64,000 nucleotides of DNA from Agriotes lineatus (lineage: Eukaryota > Arthropoda > Insecta > Coleoptera > Elateridae), in assembly GCA_940337035.1 (NCBI GenBank), contig CALNHX010003533.1, positions 83,625 through 147,624 on the forward strand, read 5' to 3'. The notes under the pieces are model-generated. The model was not told the origin of the DNA, ran no database searches, and saw only the letters and a program-made list of their open reading frames with translations. Shown here in pieces: positions 1 through 10,112 of this stretch. Numbering within the stretch: the stretch's first letter is position 1; every line of letters begins with the position of its first letter. A program made the position numbers and the translations under genes.

Positions 1-786
1 CTTGTGTTCGTAGTTTTAAAAAACACAATCAATAGGCATAATAAGTAATTGTGTTGTTAGATAATGTTCCTATTAAAAGCAATGGGAAGTTTGTTTAGAA
101 AAATCCGAAAATAGTAAACAGTTGAATTAAGCCTTGTACTTTTGCCGGTTTAACACGGCATGTAGTGGTCCATTATTTAAGAGGTAAAAGTGATACTTTG
201 TGACCGGACCGAACCGGACTGCGAGACTGGACGCCTTTGATTGACGAGCGTAAGCGAGTCAGGCAAATCCGGGCGAGGGACATAAAGTAACACAGGTTTG
301 ACTTTGATGAACACGAAAACCCTCTGAGCACTTAAACAGTCTGAGAATATATACCTCGCGATCGTTAACTACTGAAAGAATTTATAAGAAACTTGAAAAA
401 GGAATTAACTCTGTAAAGGAATATTGGTTTAACGTATTAAAAACGATTGTTAGCGTTATAAATTGGCCCAGTACTTTCAATATCGACGAAACGAGTTTGG
501 TCAATATGAAGCCAAAGGAATAGCTTTAACAAGCAACGAAAACTGCGTGGAACGACGGAGCACTAAAAGAAATAGGCAACCAAATACAGAAGTTATTTTA
601 AGAGTAAGACCTAGAGAAAAAATGAGAATATTTTCCAAGTCTTGATAATCCAGATAATCTTCAGTTTGAAATTAATCGTATATCCGAAGTGTACAAAAGA
701 TGTTTAATCTCCCAAAGATTTAGTGGAATTGTTACATGAAAATAAATTAATATATTCATATATGCCTTCGTATTTTTTTTTCTATA
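1..786. other. AT-rich sequence, no supported gene
   Basis: No host exon is supported here. A 60-codon plus-strand frame at 463-645 (NTEVILRVRPREKMRIFSKS at its end) is unrecognised; because it lies just upstream of a hAT fragment it could be decayed transposase sequence, but this is only positional inference. Confidence 0.4.
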
Positions 787-936
787 ATGGTTAGGAATGC
801 TATTTGGGAGCGTTCATTTTCCACGCTGAAGCGGGTTAAAACCAATCTTCAAAATTCAATTGCGCAAGAAAAATTAAATTCTTTTGCCATATTATCAGTA
901 AATTTAGACATTTTAAAAACCGTACTCACTAACTAG
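787..936 (+). pseudogene. hAT transposase C-terminal fragment
   Basis: The plus-strand frame reads WERSFSTLKRVKTNLQ and then LNSFAILSVNLDIL before a stop at 934-936. This is the conserved dimerisation segment of hAT transposases, in which an ERSFS motif is followed by a Lys/Arg-rich helix and a SLAILSIE-like helix. Only about 50 residues survive and the catalytic core is absent, so it is a dead fragment. No terminal inverted repeats or target duplication were found around it. It is related in kind to the larger hAT copy at 10.7-16.3 kb, but the residues differ enough that it need not be the same family. Confidence 0.7.
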
Positions 937-1620
937 CTTATACAAACCTTTTCAAATTTAAAAGCAAGAAAGCGACTGTTGTAAAACTGAGTGAAACTCC
1001 TCTTCTGTATTTTATTACGAATGTGATGTACTTACATGTGATCGTCTTAATTTCCAAAATTCCTTCCTAATATAGTTCCTAGTATATTAGTAGTCAGACA
1101 TGTCAATGTATTGCAATATTGGGCATTGGCTTTGTTGTTGTTTTGTGTTGCCTATTTATTAATTTTGACTTTTTAGTTGATTTTAAAAACCAAAGTTAGT
1201 TTATGTTTTTTATTAGTTTTAAACGTAAAATATTTATTTTTATGTTTTATTTATATTTAATTTTTACTCAGTTCCTAGTATATTAGTGAGATTAAGATAT
1301 TGTAGAAAACACAAATAGAAATCCAATGTTTAAGAATGTTATTTTGTTTTTATTTCTTTTTTCTTACCTTTTTGTTGTAAATAAAAACCAAATATTAGCT
1401 TTTTATTTTTTGGGTGTATTTTCTTATTTATTCTAGTTTTTGTTGTTTTTGATTATTTTATTTTTCACTGATGTAAACTGTAATTATAATAAATAATTTC
1501 GGATTTTGGAACCCTTCTTTTTAAGCATAATATAAAAATATAATTTCAGATAGTTTAAATTACTAATTTATAAAAATATAGGTAGGGGCGGCGGTTACGA
1601 TTAGCACTGGGCGCTACAGT
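937..1620. other. T-rich noncoding stretch with a 17 bp direct repeat
   Basis: No coding signal. The 17-mer gttcctagtatattagt occurs at about 1073-1089 and again at 1270-1286, bracketing roughly 180 bp of T-rich sequence. It may be a target duplication, but the bracketed sequence has no recognisable ends. Confidence 0.3.
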
Positions 1621-1999
1621 ACCTTAAACCGGCACTGGGTATCCGGGCCAATTGATAAAGTCGATAATAAGGTTACTAATTCGAGTTCATCCATATTAGA
1701 CAGTCAACTGTGTTTATCGCTGAGTACAATCACATTACAATAGTCCTGGTACTCTCCTTGGAGGCAAAAGTTGTGATTAGTCATTAAATAATCGCACATA
1801 TCCATGCAAATGCCAGCAATGTCTTGTGTGAATTCAAATCCATAAGGTGGAAGTCATCTATTTGGAGCTGTTTTAAAATTTCTGATATTTCTTCTAATAG
1901 GGTCTGCACATTAACGCCGGCTAGTTCTACGTTGTACAGAATTACTACCGGATTTTTATATTTTCGAAAGTTGGCTACGAGGAGATCGTAATACCTCAG
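1621..1999 (-). pseudogene. Unrecognised decayed coding stretch
   Basis: Read on the minus strand from 1999, an open frame gives YYDLLVANFRKYKNPVVILY and continues for about 60 residues (VQTLLEEISEILKQL, then DDFHLMDL). The sense then continues in another frame (EFTQDIAGICMDMCDYLMT, then EYQDYCNVIVLSDKHS) to a stop, and a third stretch follows (MDELELVTLLSTL). The composition looks protein-like, with amphipathic helices and little low complexity, so I read it as one coding region with at least one frameshift and one stop. I do not recognise the family. It could be a viral or transposon remnant or a decayed host exon. Confidence 0.35.
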
Positions 2000-2139
2000 A
2001 CAGAGATAACAACATCTCTAGCACAATAATTGACTGATGCATAATATATTTGTAATAATTTTATACATTTACGTTTTAGACAAATAAATACAAGTATATT
2101 GTCGTTTTATTACACCGTTGTACTTATAAAATTTATGTG

Positions 2140-2295
2140 ATTTTTGAGGCTTTCGCGGCCATTGTCATTAAGTAACAAAACGACTTCCGGGATTGGACCG
2201 TGTCATGATTGAGGTCGAAGAACTCAACGTTTCGCCCACTTTCGTAAAGGGCTTCATCAGGAGGAAAAAAGCAAAAGATCACGGTAACTCAACGT
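2140..2295 (-). mobile_element. Penelope-like terminal fragment
   Basis: The block ttgaggctttcgcgg at about 2143 recurs, inverted on itself, in the small insertion at 9534-9702. Together with the hammerhead-type core at 2230-2260 it resembles the terminal repeat (pLTR) of Penelope-like retroelements, which are known to carry hammerhead motifs. No RT or GIY-YIG sequence is attached, so only a terminal scrap is present. Confidence 0.5.
2230..2260 (-). ncRNA. Hammerhead-ribozyme-like core (CTGATGA...GAAA)
   Basis: On the minus strand the sequence reads CTGATGA (2260-2254), then a stem II with GCCC pairing to GGGC across an 11-nt loop, then GAAA (2233-2230). All invariant hammerhead core bases are present. 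A plausible but imperfect stem III (GTTGAG pairing with CTCAAT) follows. Stem I is not convincing, so cleavage activity may be lost. The association with Penelope-type termini is established for this ribozyme class; activity here is inference. Confidence 0.5.
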
Positions 2296-2351
2296 GTGAA
2301 CCACGTCAGAGGCGAAACTCGACTGGAGTTTCGTCTCTGACGTGGTTCACA
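2296..2351. repeat. Near-perfect 26 bp hairpin
   Basis: The left arm tgtgaaccacgtcagaggcg continues into aaactc and pairs with the right arm ending gtctctgacgtggttcaca, with one mismatch and a loop of only a few bases. It sits immediately beside the Penelope-type fragment and may be an inverted duplication made during its insertion. Confidence 0.6.
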
Positions 2352-2684
2352 AAATGATATGCAGAAATTGAATTTCCCGCCAAAAACCTGCGAAAAACCC
2401 CGCGCAGACCTGCGCAGTGACACATTTTTGATCCAGAACCCGCCTAACTACACTACTTGTAAATTGGTAATTAACAACTAGAAACAATGCGTAATATCTA
2501 TCCTCTTTATCAAAACCAGAAGGAATTTTTATTAATAATGAACAATTATTTTCATAATTTGACATTTTAGATTAATGTCAGTTTGGCAATGGTAACATCT
2601 TGAAACATTCTTTTAAAAACATAGCAATTAATCAATTAATCCTTGAAAACTGGTTCCACTTGTCCCATCTCTTATATTACTTTT

Positions 2685-3367
2685 TACTTCCTTTTACGAT
2701 AAAGGAAGTATTGGATTCACCCCAAAAATTCGAAATTGAGTTTTCAACAGATCTTCACGTTTCAGAGTCCCCTGATCCCAAAAAACATATTTTTTTTCAT
2801 TGGTCTGTCTGTGTGTGTGTCTGTGTGTGTGTGTGTCTGTCTGTGAACAGAATATCTCAAAAACGACAAGAGGTATGGCGTTGAAACTTCATATATAAGT
2901 TTTGTGTACTATGTAGATGAGACAGCAAGCTTTTGAAGAAAATCGCATAACCGGAAGTAGCTGTTTACTCTTGTGATTTTTCGGTTTTTTTCGATTTTTT
3001 CAAAAACGGCTCTAACGATTTTTTTTAAACTTTATATTTTGATTAAATTTTTAATGTGTATTCATGTGAGATATGTGATTTTCCAGTTGAATACTTCTAA
3101 ACTGGGTTTCTTTTGTTTTTTTTTCTATTTTTTTTATTAACTCCTATTTTAAATAAAACACCCGGTATATTATTACATTTTCGAATTCACCTTAAAATTC
3201 TAGAGAAAATTTGTCTCTTCAACTAACGCTCTATTTTGTACCGTTTTTGTAGAATTTGTAATTTTTGAAAATTTTTGACAAATTTTTAAAAATTAAAAAT
3301 GAAATTTTTGACTAATTATAAGATCACTGTAAAAGGAAGTTGTGTGAGTGTATCACACCAGATTTTT
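2685..3367 (+). repeat. Dispersed repeat family A, copy 1
   Basis: This roughly 690 bp unit matches 11395-12088 almost throughout and partly matches 55608-55890 (inverted) and 53235-53310 with 55075-55120. It starts with a short palindrome (cttccttttacgataaaggaag), has a (TG)n stretch at about 2806-2843, and ends with ctgtaaaaggaagttgtgtg, so its ends are inverted relative to each other. The open frame through it has no recognised domain and is interrupted by the microsatellite. It behaves like a non-autonomous transposable repeat of unknown class. Confidence 0.65.
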
Positions 3368-4352
3368 ATACATGGTCTCTAACAGTCTAACCTAACGCAG
3401 TGCCAGTGTATATAAGGGCTACCGCCATCCTTTGATCCGTGAAAATGCCGCCATCGCTGGAATGTTTACTCCCATCAGCAAAAACTGATTGAGTTGTCTA
3501 AAATTTTACTTGAAATTGGCAAGACTGTAAACCTATGTCAAATTCGAGGTTAGCAGGTTATGTTTTGCGTTAGTTTGTGTCAAAAGTGTTATACAGGTAC
3601 ACTAACCTAACGGACTCGGAAGCGACACCCGCGGAGCGCCGAATAGCCGATTTCAGCTATGGCGGCCATATTGAAACTGCGTTCGGAAAGGTACCTCTGA
3701 CAGCTCTATTTCCTCGAAATCGTTCCACCCGCGCTGCTTTTTATTATCGATCTCTTTTTGCTAGCAAAAGGAGTTGGTAGAGTAGATCAAGAATATGTTG
3801 GTGGCACTGTAAGTCTATGTCAAATTCGAGGTTAGCAGGTTAGGTTTTGCATCAGTCTGTGTCAAAACTGACACAAAACCTAACCTGTTAACCACGAGTG
3901 TCGCTTCTGAGTCTATTAGATGTTTATTCTGTGCCCTCAGGTTATAAAAGCCATATTACGCCCGCTATCAAGGGCCAATAAACAAGATTATGATTCTAAA
4001 ATGAAATAAAATATTCTTGAATGTGCAATTATAAATCTGCTCATTCATTATTATGTAGGAATATAAATTAACTCTAGTAGGTAACTTAGTGTTTTTATAA
4101 TTCAACATCAAGTTATAAGTAGGTACCTACAGTAAATTCCAGAAATATAGGTAGTAAATAGAAGATGAACGAAGAAGAAGGTTAAGTAAATTACTTTAAA
4201 TATTTTAAAGTGTGTGTGAGATAGGGAGACTATTTACTGTTATAATGGGTTCATTTTATAGTTAAGTTGTTATGATTAATGCCTTATTGAGCCTAATTTA
4301 TAAATTAAATGTAATGTTTTAAGGTGGTTAAGTGGTAAGACGATAAAATAGA
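3368..4352. other. Noncoding, with local repeats
   Basis: No gene supported. The sequence tcaaattcgaggttagcaggtta occurs at about 3539 and again at about 3819, and the second copy continues into a hairpin (3829-3893: ggttagcaggttaggttttg against its near-exact complement caaaacctaacctgttaacc). The 67-codon frame at 3577 has no recognisable features. Confidence 0.5.
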
Positions 4353-4461
4353 AGTACTACGTATATGCACCAACAATCGCAATAATTTCTATATCGATGG
4401 GGAAAAAATAGAAAATTTTGACAAGTTCTGTTATCTAGGGTGTATTATTACTGCTAAGGGA
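4353..4461 (+). pseudogene. LINE ORF2 C-terminal region, 5' piece
   Basis: The frame reads IDGEKIENFDKFCYLGCII, the segment just after the RT domain in the endonuclease-RT LINE type often mis-annotated in arthropod genomes as craniofacial development protein 2-like. It breaks off at the target duplication TACTGCTAAGGGA (4449-4461) and resumes at 5755, so it was split by the LINE inserted between. The lineage (RTE/CR1-like) is uncertain. Confidence 0.7.
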
Positions 4462-5741
4462 TTACAGGGGCAATGAGGACAACCCCAACAGCCGCACTGG
4501 AGGTAATACTGGGACTCCCGGGCCTCGACACTTGGATAAAGAGAGAGGCCATGGCTACCCACCTCAGAATGCGGGATACGGGGCTATGGAATGACCAGGG
4601 AGTTCGCACGGGCCATGCTAGGATCGCCGACATGGCTGCTAGAGAAATACCTCTATCAGCCTACAGGGTAACCGAAGCAGAGGACCGGCTAAGGTTAGAA
4701 AAAGGTTTCTCCCTCACTATCCCAACAAGGGAACAGTGGGAGCAAAAAAGGGTTAAGCTCCAGTCGAATGCCTTGATATGCTACACGGATGGTTCTCGAG
4801 TGGCGGAAAGGCAATCCTCTGGAGCAGGCATTTATATGGAAGGCCGGGGGGTGCAAGAAAGCTATGCTTTAGGAAGATTCACCACGGTATTCCAAGCAGA
4901 AGTTTATGCCATCCTATCGGTGGCAACAAGGAACGAGGTCAGGATATCCCCAGAGCAAAAAATTTATATTTGCTCCGATAGCCAAGCCGCACTAAAAGCA
5001 ATCTTCTCGGCTAGGACAAGATCAGCTCTTGTCCAGGAATGTGGAGATGCTTTGGCCGAATTGGCAAGGGAAAAGGACGTCGAGCTCATCTTGGTCCCGG
5101 GACACACGGGGGTCCAAGGCAACGAGAAGGCGGACGAACTAGCCAAACTCGAAGCCGGGGAAACTTGTTTCGGACCGGAACCTTTTTTGGGTATAACAAG
5201 GCAGCAGGTCTCAGCAGCCCTAACCGGGTGGGCCTACAAGACCAGCGAGGAAAAGTGGAAAGGATGCAGGGGCTGTCGTCAGGCAAAGTACCACATAGCG
5301 GGATTTGATTCAAAGAAATCGGTCTGGCTAATGGGAAGGAGCCGAAGAACCACAAATCTTTTGATAGGGATCTTGACAGGCCACTGTAAACTAAAGAGAC
5401 ACCTAACACTGATAGGAGTAGAGGAAGATCCCATTTGCCCAAGATGTGGGAGGGACGAGGAAACGTCCTTTCACTACTTGGGAGAATGTGAAGCGTACCA
5501 GCGACTGAGGTATAGAACCTTTGGAGCACCTACGCTTCGAATGGAAGAGTTGAACTCCCTATCCTGGGCCGAAATTCTGATCTTCATTAGAAAATCAGGA
5601 AGGTTTAAGCAGGGAGAAGAGCCCATCGAAGAGGACGATAATGAAGGCGGTTGAGGGGATGGCATGGGGTTGGCAAAAAGGGCCTATGGTGGCCTACTTG
5701 CTAGACTTCGGTCTCCCCACAACTACTACTACTACTACTAC
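4462..5741 (+). mobile_element. 5'-truncated LINE with RNase H, (ACT)n tail
   Basis: A LINE 3' portion inserted into another LINE. It is flanked by a 13 bp direct repeat, TACTGCTAAGGGA, at 4449-4461 and 5742-5754, and ends in an (ACT)n tail at about 5723-5741, which takes the place of poly(A) in several I/R1-group LINEs. Truncation at the 5' end leaves only the ORF2 C-terminal part, as expected from incomplete target-primed reverse transcription. Confidence 0.8.
4473..5654 (+). CDS. LINE ORF2 C-terminus: RNase H and CCHC motif
   Basis: An open 393-codon frame. Residues about 100-225 form a type I RNase H: CYTDGSR carries the first Asp, AEVYAIL the Glu, CSDSQAALKAI the second Asp and PGHTGVQGNEKADELAK the last catalytic His/Asp region. 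A terminal CPRC...H...C zinc motif follows near residue 335 (CPRCGRDEETSFHYLGEC), typical of I/LOA/R1-group LINEs. The RT and endonuclease domains are missing because the insertion is 5'-truncated, so the first Met is not an authentic start. The frame has no stops, suggesting a fairly recent insertion. RNase H would remove RNA from the RNA-DNA hybrid in a complete element. Confidence 0.85.
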   Translation: MRTTPTAALEVILGLPGLDTWIKREAMATHLRMRDTGLWNDQGVRTGHARIADMAAREIPLSAYRVTEAEDRLRLEKGFSLTIPTREQWEQKRVKLQSNALICYTDGSRVAERQSSGAGIYMEGRGVQESYALGRFTTVFQAEVYAILSVATRNEVRISPEQKIYICSDSQAALKAIFSARTRSALVQECGDALAELAREKDVELILVPGHTGVQGNEKADELAKLEAGETCFGPEPFLGITRQQVSAALTGWAYKTSEEKWKGCRGCRQAKYHIAGFDSKKSVWLMGRSRRTTNLLIGILTGHCKLKRHLTLIGVEEDPICPRCGRDEETSFHYLGECEAYQRLRYRTFGAPTLRMEELNSLSWAEILIFIRKSGRFKQGEEPIEEDDNEGG

Positions 5742-5754
5742 TACTGCTAAGGGA

Positions 5755-6261
5755 GGTACTTAGGACGACATCCAATGTAGAATTAAAAAGGGACAGCAGG
5801 CTTTCGGAATGCTTTCAAAAATATGTTCATCGTCTTACATACTTAGAAGTACTAAACTGTGTATCTTTAACTCTAATGTTAAGTCAGTGTTGCTACACGG
5901 TTGCGAGACATGGAAGGTAACAGCAACAGTATCCAACCAGTTACAAGTATTAGTTAATAGATGTCTAAGAAGAATCTGTTGTATCTTCTGGCCAAAAAGG
6001 GTTTCTAATGAAGAACTTTGGAGCATGACAAACCAAATCTCCAAGGAAATCCTAAATAGAAAGTGGGGATGGATTGGACATACCCTACGAAGGAATCACG
6101 ATGACATCGCAGTAACGGTATTGGACTGGAATCCGCAAGGAAAAAGAAAACAGGGCAGGCCACAAACAACATGGAAACGAACAATGCTTAAGGAATCAGA
6201 GAAATGTGGAAAGAGCTGGAGGGAGATCAAAGCACTTGCACAAAACAGAGTTTGTTGGTGA
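5755..6261 (+). pseudogene. LINE ORF2 C-terminal region, 3' piece
   Basis: Continuation of the LINE broken at 4461. The frame contains NSNVKSVLLHGCETWK, VNRCLRRIC, KWGWIGHTLRR and GKRKQGRPQTTWKRT, the well-conserved C-terminal block of this LINE type, and ends at a stop at 6259-6261. At the start of the piece the frame is disturbed (tag at 5761-5763), so the copy was already degenerate or has decayed since. No endonuclease or RT core remains nearby. Confidence 0.8.
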
Positions 6262-7111
6262 AACTTTGTTTCAGCCTTATGCTCCAGTTAGGAGTTTTTG
6301 GGAATATATATATAAGTGGTAAGAAGTAACTAACAAACAATTTTGTTTTTCGTTTATGTGACTGAACGGCTCAAACTATGAATGCATTTGGGTGCAGGTA
6401 GCTGCTGGACCTCCAAGGCCAAAACTGTCCTCCCGAGAATCCATTTATTTGTAAATGGGATTACACTTACAGAACTAGCAGTAATGTTGATTAAGAACAG
6501 ACAAAAAATTAAGTCAATCTTTTAGCAATATTCTTATATACCGCACCATTTTTCCAACCAATATAAACTGGAAAGTTTGATGCGCAAACACAGCACATAT
6601 CAAGTATAATTATAGTTTAATTAAACTTTTATGTATGGTGGTTGGTAACCAATGTAGTAAGAGTGCCGATTTATGAAAATAAAATTGTAGTGAAAGAGAT
6701 CATCCTGTTTAATCAAGCTAGGTACCGGTTTCTGTAATTACAACATAAAAAAATTAAATTCCCTTTAATAAAACAATCGCTGTTCGTAATACTTGTATTA
6801 TTTAAGGATTAGAAATCATCTATCTGTTACAATATTCTTATGAAATAATTGTGTGCAGTAATAGCTTATAAAATGAAGTCTTGTACTTGGAGATGCTGAT
6901 GTTTGTATTTATCTTTAAGTTTACAATACGACGAACGCATGCACCATTCACTTTTGCTGTTTGTAATGAACAATACGCAAACAAAATTAAAAAAGTATAT
7001 AATAAAATACTAAACATCAATATAAGTCATTACAATAACAAGCATGTCAATATATACACAGCTAAAGAGTAGACAAATCACATACAGAAATGTATATTGT
7101 ATTATAGTTGC
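6262..7111. other. AT-rich intergenic / Atg5 3' flank
   Basis: No coding signal. It holds the 3' untranslated region of the minus-strand Atg5 gene, but I found no unambiguous AATAAA close to the stop; ATTAAA-like variants occur further out (for example near 6764). Confidence 0.5.
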
Positions 7112-8528
7112 TTATGTCTGTATGCATAGATGCAGAAAGTTGTCTGGATAACTGAGATGTTCCGAGAGCCATTGAAGTGGTGTGTCCAATGGAGGTAACA
7201 TTCCGTGTGTTCGTACCTTAACTAACAAAGAATTGTGTTTAGAAACGTATATCATCGACAGGGTGTTCTATATTCAACGGGATTAAATGGCAGTCTCGAT
7301 TATAATTACAGCTAAAATATGGTTTACACATTAGAGAATCAACTTTTCTATCTCTTCCATCTTTATTGGTTTTTAAGCTATAGTAGAAAAATAAAAATTG
7401 CACCATTTTAATTCGACCAAAAGAGATATTCCAACTGTGGCAATGTAATAATTAATTTTTGATATATAATTGATTGTAAAACGTGAAGCTAAGTTAACAC
7501 ATTAATTAAGTTTGTGCTTATGTCAGTGCGAACAAATTGGAATTTGCATTCTTTATATTTTTTTAAACTATTTAAGAGAACATCAAAAGTATGACACAAA
7601 GTTAACTAGCTGGTAAGTGAAAAACATTCTTGAAGTTTTGTAGTGGTAAATTCACCACTGGTAGATAATTAAGTTTGCTTACCTGTCTTTTGATCAGGTA
7701 AAGCCTCTGCAAGGAGATCGTGTAGGTTTTTCCGTCGGCCATCTTCAGTAACAGGTTTGACTAACTTTTGCCTATATCCATCATCAAAATACAAGCGGAA
7801 TGGAATGTATCTGAAGTGATCCTGGTCATTAGGTGCTTCCATAAGCTTCCGATTGACGGCCCAGAATTGATCGAATTTATCTGCAACAAAAATGCTGCAC
7901 TTCTTATACACAAACGAATTGAATCTCACCATTTTGTAACCCTAACCACAGCTGATTGTGGTCTTTTTTTTGCATGCTGCTGACAACCTGCCCTCTGTGC
8001 TTTAAAAAATCTGCTTCTTTGATGCAAGCCATAAAATGCGCTTCCACAACTTCCCTACAAAATAAAATCGTATATATGGAGACAGATTTCCTCCATTACA
8101 GCAGAGCGCACCTGCTACTGAACCTAAATATTTGTGACTCTGGGAATTTGTCAAAATGTACCGTAATGTTCCAAGGTAGTTGTATGTCCGATCCCATGTA
8201 CAGGTCAAAGACTACACCGATAGGGAAATGCCACTTGACAGGCTGGCCGTCATATTCTAGCCACATTTCCTGATCTTGTATATCATTGTCGACATATCGA
8301 CTAAAATGCTTTCTTACCTAAATATACAGTAAAAGGTCAACGTTATTGCTAACAACTATCAAAATGTCTCACTTTGTCTGTAACTAATGGAAAGTAGCTG
8401 AGTCTAGGAACCATAAGAAAAAAGTGATCAGGCCGTTGCAGGTCGCATACTTCATTTGGGTCCAACTGGAAACACACAGGCAGCTTTCCTTCCCAAATCT
8501 CTCTTAATATTTCGCGATCATTTGCCAT
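7112..8528 (-). CDS. Atg5: Autophagy protein 5, five coding exons
   Basis: Atg5 is conjugated to Atg12 and, with Atg16, acts as the E3-like complex that attaches Atg8/LC3 to phosphatidylethanolamine during autophagosome growth in the cytosol. Minus-strand exons: 8373-8528, 8124-8317, 7930-8054, 7683-7880 and 7112-7221. They join in phase to a 260-residue product (human protein 275). Start is MANDREILREIWEGKLP; diagnostic blocks are WLEYDGQPVKWHFPIG, EAHFMACIKEAD, FDQFWAVNRKLM, FRYIPFR and LSEHLSYPDNFLHL. Lys129 in FMACIKEAD aligns with the Atg12-accepting lysine (human Lys130). Introns are 55, 69, 49 and 461 nt. All are GT-AG; the intron 2 donor (AG|GTTCAG) is weak. No frameshift or stop: a complete, probably functional host gene surrounded by transposons, with only about 190 bp of upstream sequence before the next repeat. 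Confidence 0.95.
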
Positions 8529-8716
8529 TTAATGCAGTATTTTTAAATATTGCCTACACTAGTAATCTAAATTGACATTAGTATCATCGCATTAAGGTTA
8601 TGTTTATTGTGTACGGGTTTCAATTGTGCCAATATCAAAGATTAAAATAATGCATTTTTTGATATTACTGTATAGTCTATCTCATGTAAGTCGACGCTAG
8701 CATCTAAGCATAAATG

Positions 8717-9990
8717 TACAGGGTGTTTCAAAAACATGTTGCCAAACTTAAGGAGGTTATAAAGAACGGTAAGCATAAACAACCGTGAGCATAAACCGCA
8801 TATTTGAGTTCGCTCGATGCCACAGCGCGGGCCGGGAATGCAGGGCTCTAATTGGTACGCGGTGAGCTGCGCAATGCTCGGTCACTACCTTGTTTTCCTT
8901 TATGTAGGTAATACTGTACGTTTAGATAGGTATAGCTTGACCATCCAGATCTCGTTTTTTATTTTTAAGGTTATAATGTCAAATTTGAAAATGTGGTTAA
9001 GATGTAACTTTTGCATTTTTTAACCAATCCTACGTACCTGATAATTATCTTAGGGTTGTGCGATGCTTTATATACATTTCCACGAAGAATGCATAGAAAT
9101 AAACAAATTTGACATTATAACCTTAAAAATAAAAAACGAGATCTGGATGGTCAAACTATACTAGATCCACAGATATATACAATGATTGTTCAACAGATCT
9201 AATACCTGCTTTTATTTACAGTCCAAATAGCTCTGATACTGCCAACACCTAATTGCAACTTAAAATTGATTAACATTCCAAAAATAATATGAACATAATA
9301 AAATTCAAAGCAAAATGCATCGATTGAAATAGTTTATACCAAAAATAAATGTTCATAGATCTTTTGAAGTAGATCAACACAAACTGCAGAAGCTTTGCAA
9401 GAAAATAATATAAGCAGCAACTACAAGTATTAAAAGATGACGAAACTCAAAATTACAAATAAGTAGTTACATATATTCATACAAATCACCTTAAGTAGTT
9501 TCCGAATAGGATGAAAATAGGCATTTCTTAACATGTATTGTTTGAGGCTTTCGCGGTTACTCGAATTATTCTCCTTAGCATAGAATTTCGAGTAACCGCG
9601 AAAGCCTCAAACAATACATAACACGCCTCTACGGCGAGGAAGTTCACAACCAAACCAGAATACTACGCGGTCTAAGCCGAAATTCTATGCTAAGGAGAAT
9701 AACATTTCTTAACAGAAAAACAGGTTAAATCTTGTCTGTTTATCTAGATAGATAGAGAGATAGATATTTATTGGTGCTAATATGCAACAAGTACACTTAC
9801 ATAAGTAAAAAAATATAATAATTAAAAGATTACAATAAAATTAAAACTAATAAGAATCATCCGTTCAAACGTCATTCAAGAAGGACACGAAATTGCAGAG
9901 ACCGCGGACCAATCACAGCTCGGCATTCCCAGCCCGTGCTGTGGCATCGAGCGAACTCAAATATGCGAACGATAAACATACAAATTTTAC
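8717..9990. repeat. Mariner-type inverted-repeat remnant
   Basis: The left end reads acagggtgtttcaaaaacat, typical of Tc1/mariner termini after a TA. The segment around gcatatttgagttcgctcga (about 8797) and the following gccacagcgcgggccggga recur inverted at about 9926-9970. A second inverted pair is 8938-8985 with 9108-9170 (agatctcgttttttattttt). No transposase survives. The inside is broken by the small insertion at 9534-9702. Confidence 0.55.
9534..9702. mobile_element. 169 bp Penelope-type mini-insertion with hairpin
   Basis: Flanked by the 12 bp direct repeat CATTTCTTAACA at 9522-9533 and 9703-9714. It opens with a perfect 32 bp inverted repeat (9534-9565 with 9587-9618) around a 21 bp loop; the arms contain gaggctttcgcgg, the same block as in the fragment at 2140. 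The loop sequence tattctccttagcatagaat recurs inverted at 9680-9702. This looks like an end-to-end inverted copy of a Penelope terminus. Confidence 0.6.
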
Positions 9991-10062
9991 ATAGATATAC
10001 ACTTTTTCATTCAAATTCTTCTCCCCACAAAAAAAGCAGAGAATTAAAGTAAGAGAACTATA

Positions 10063-10112
10063 GTAAATCCGCTATCATATCGGGACTGGAATTTCTGCAT
10101 AGCGTACCGGAG
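10063..10112 (+). repeat. Inverted repeat, left partner of 16881-16930
   Basis: About 50 bp (gctatcatatcgggactgga in its centre) is complementary, at roughly 85%, to 16881-16930. A shorter third match in the same orientation as the right partner lies at 17231-17258. These look like termini of an older DNA transposon into which the 10.1-16.3 kb material was inserted. Confidence 0.5.

Noticed and set aside
2600..2884. Frame with a CVCVCVCV stretch (also 11386-11607)
   Set aside because: Generated by a (TG)n microsatellite within repeat family A; no domain and the frame is not conserved between copies.
5086..5529. Minus-strand open frames overlapping the RNase H gene
   Set aside because: They are antisense shadows of a GC-richer coding region with clear domain content on the plus strand.
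7768..8273. Plus-strand frames over Atg5
   Set aside because: Antisense to Atg5 exons, which join in phase with GT-AG introns on the minus strand.
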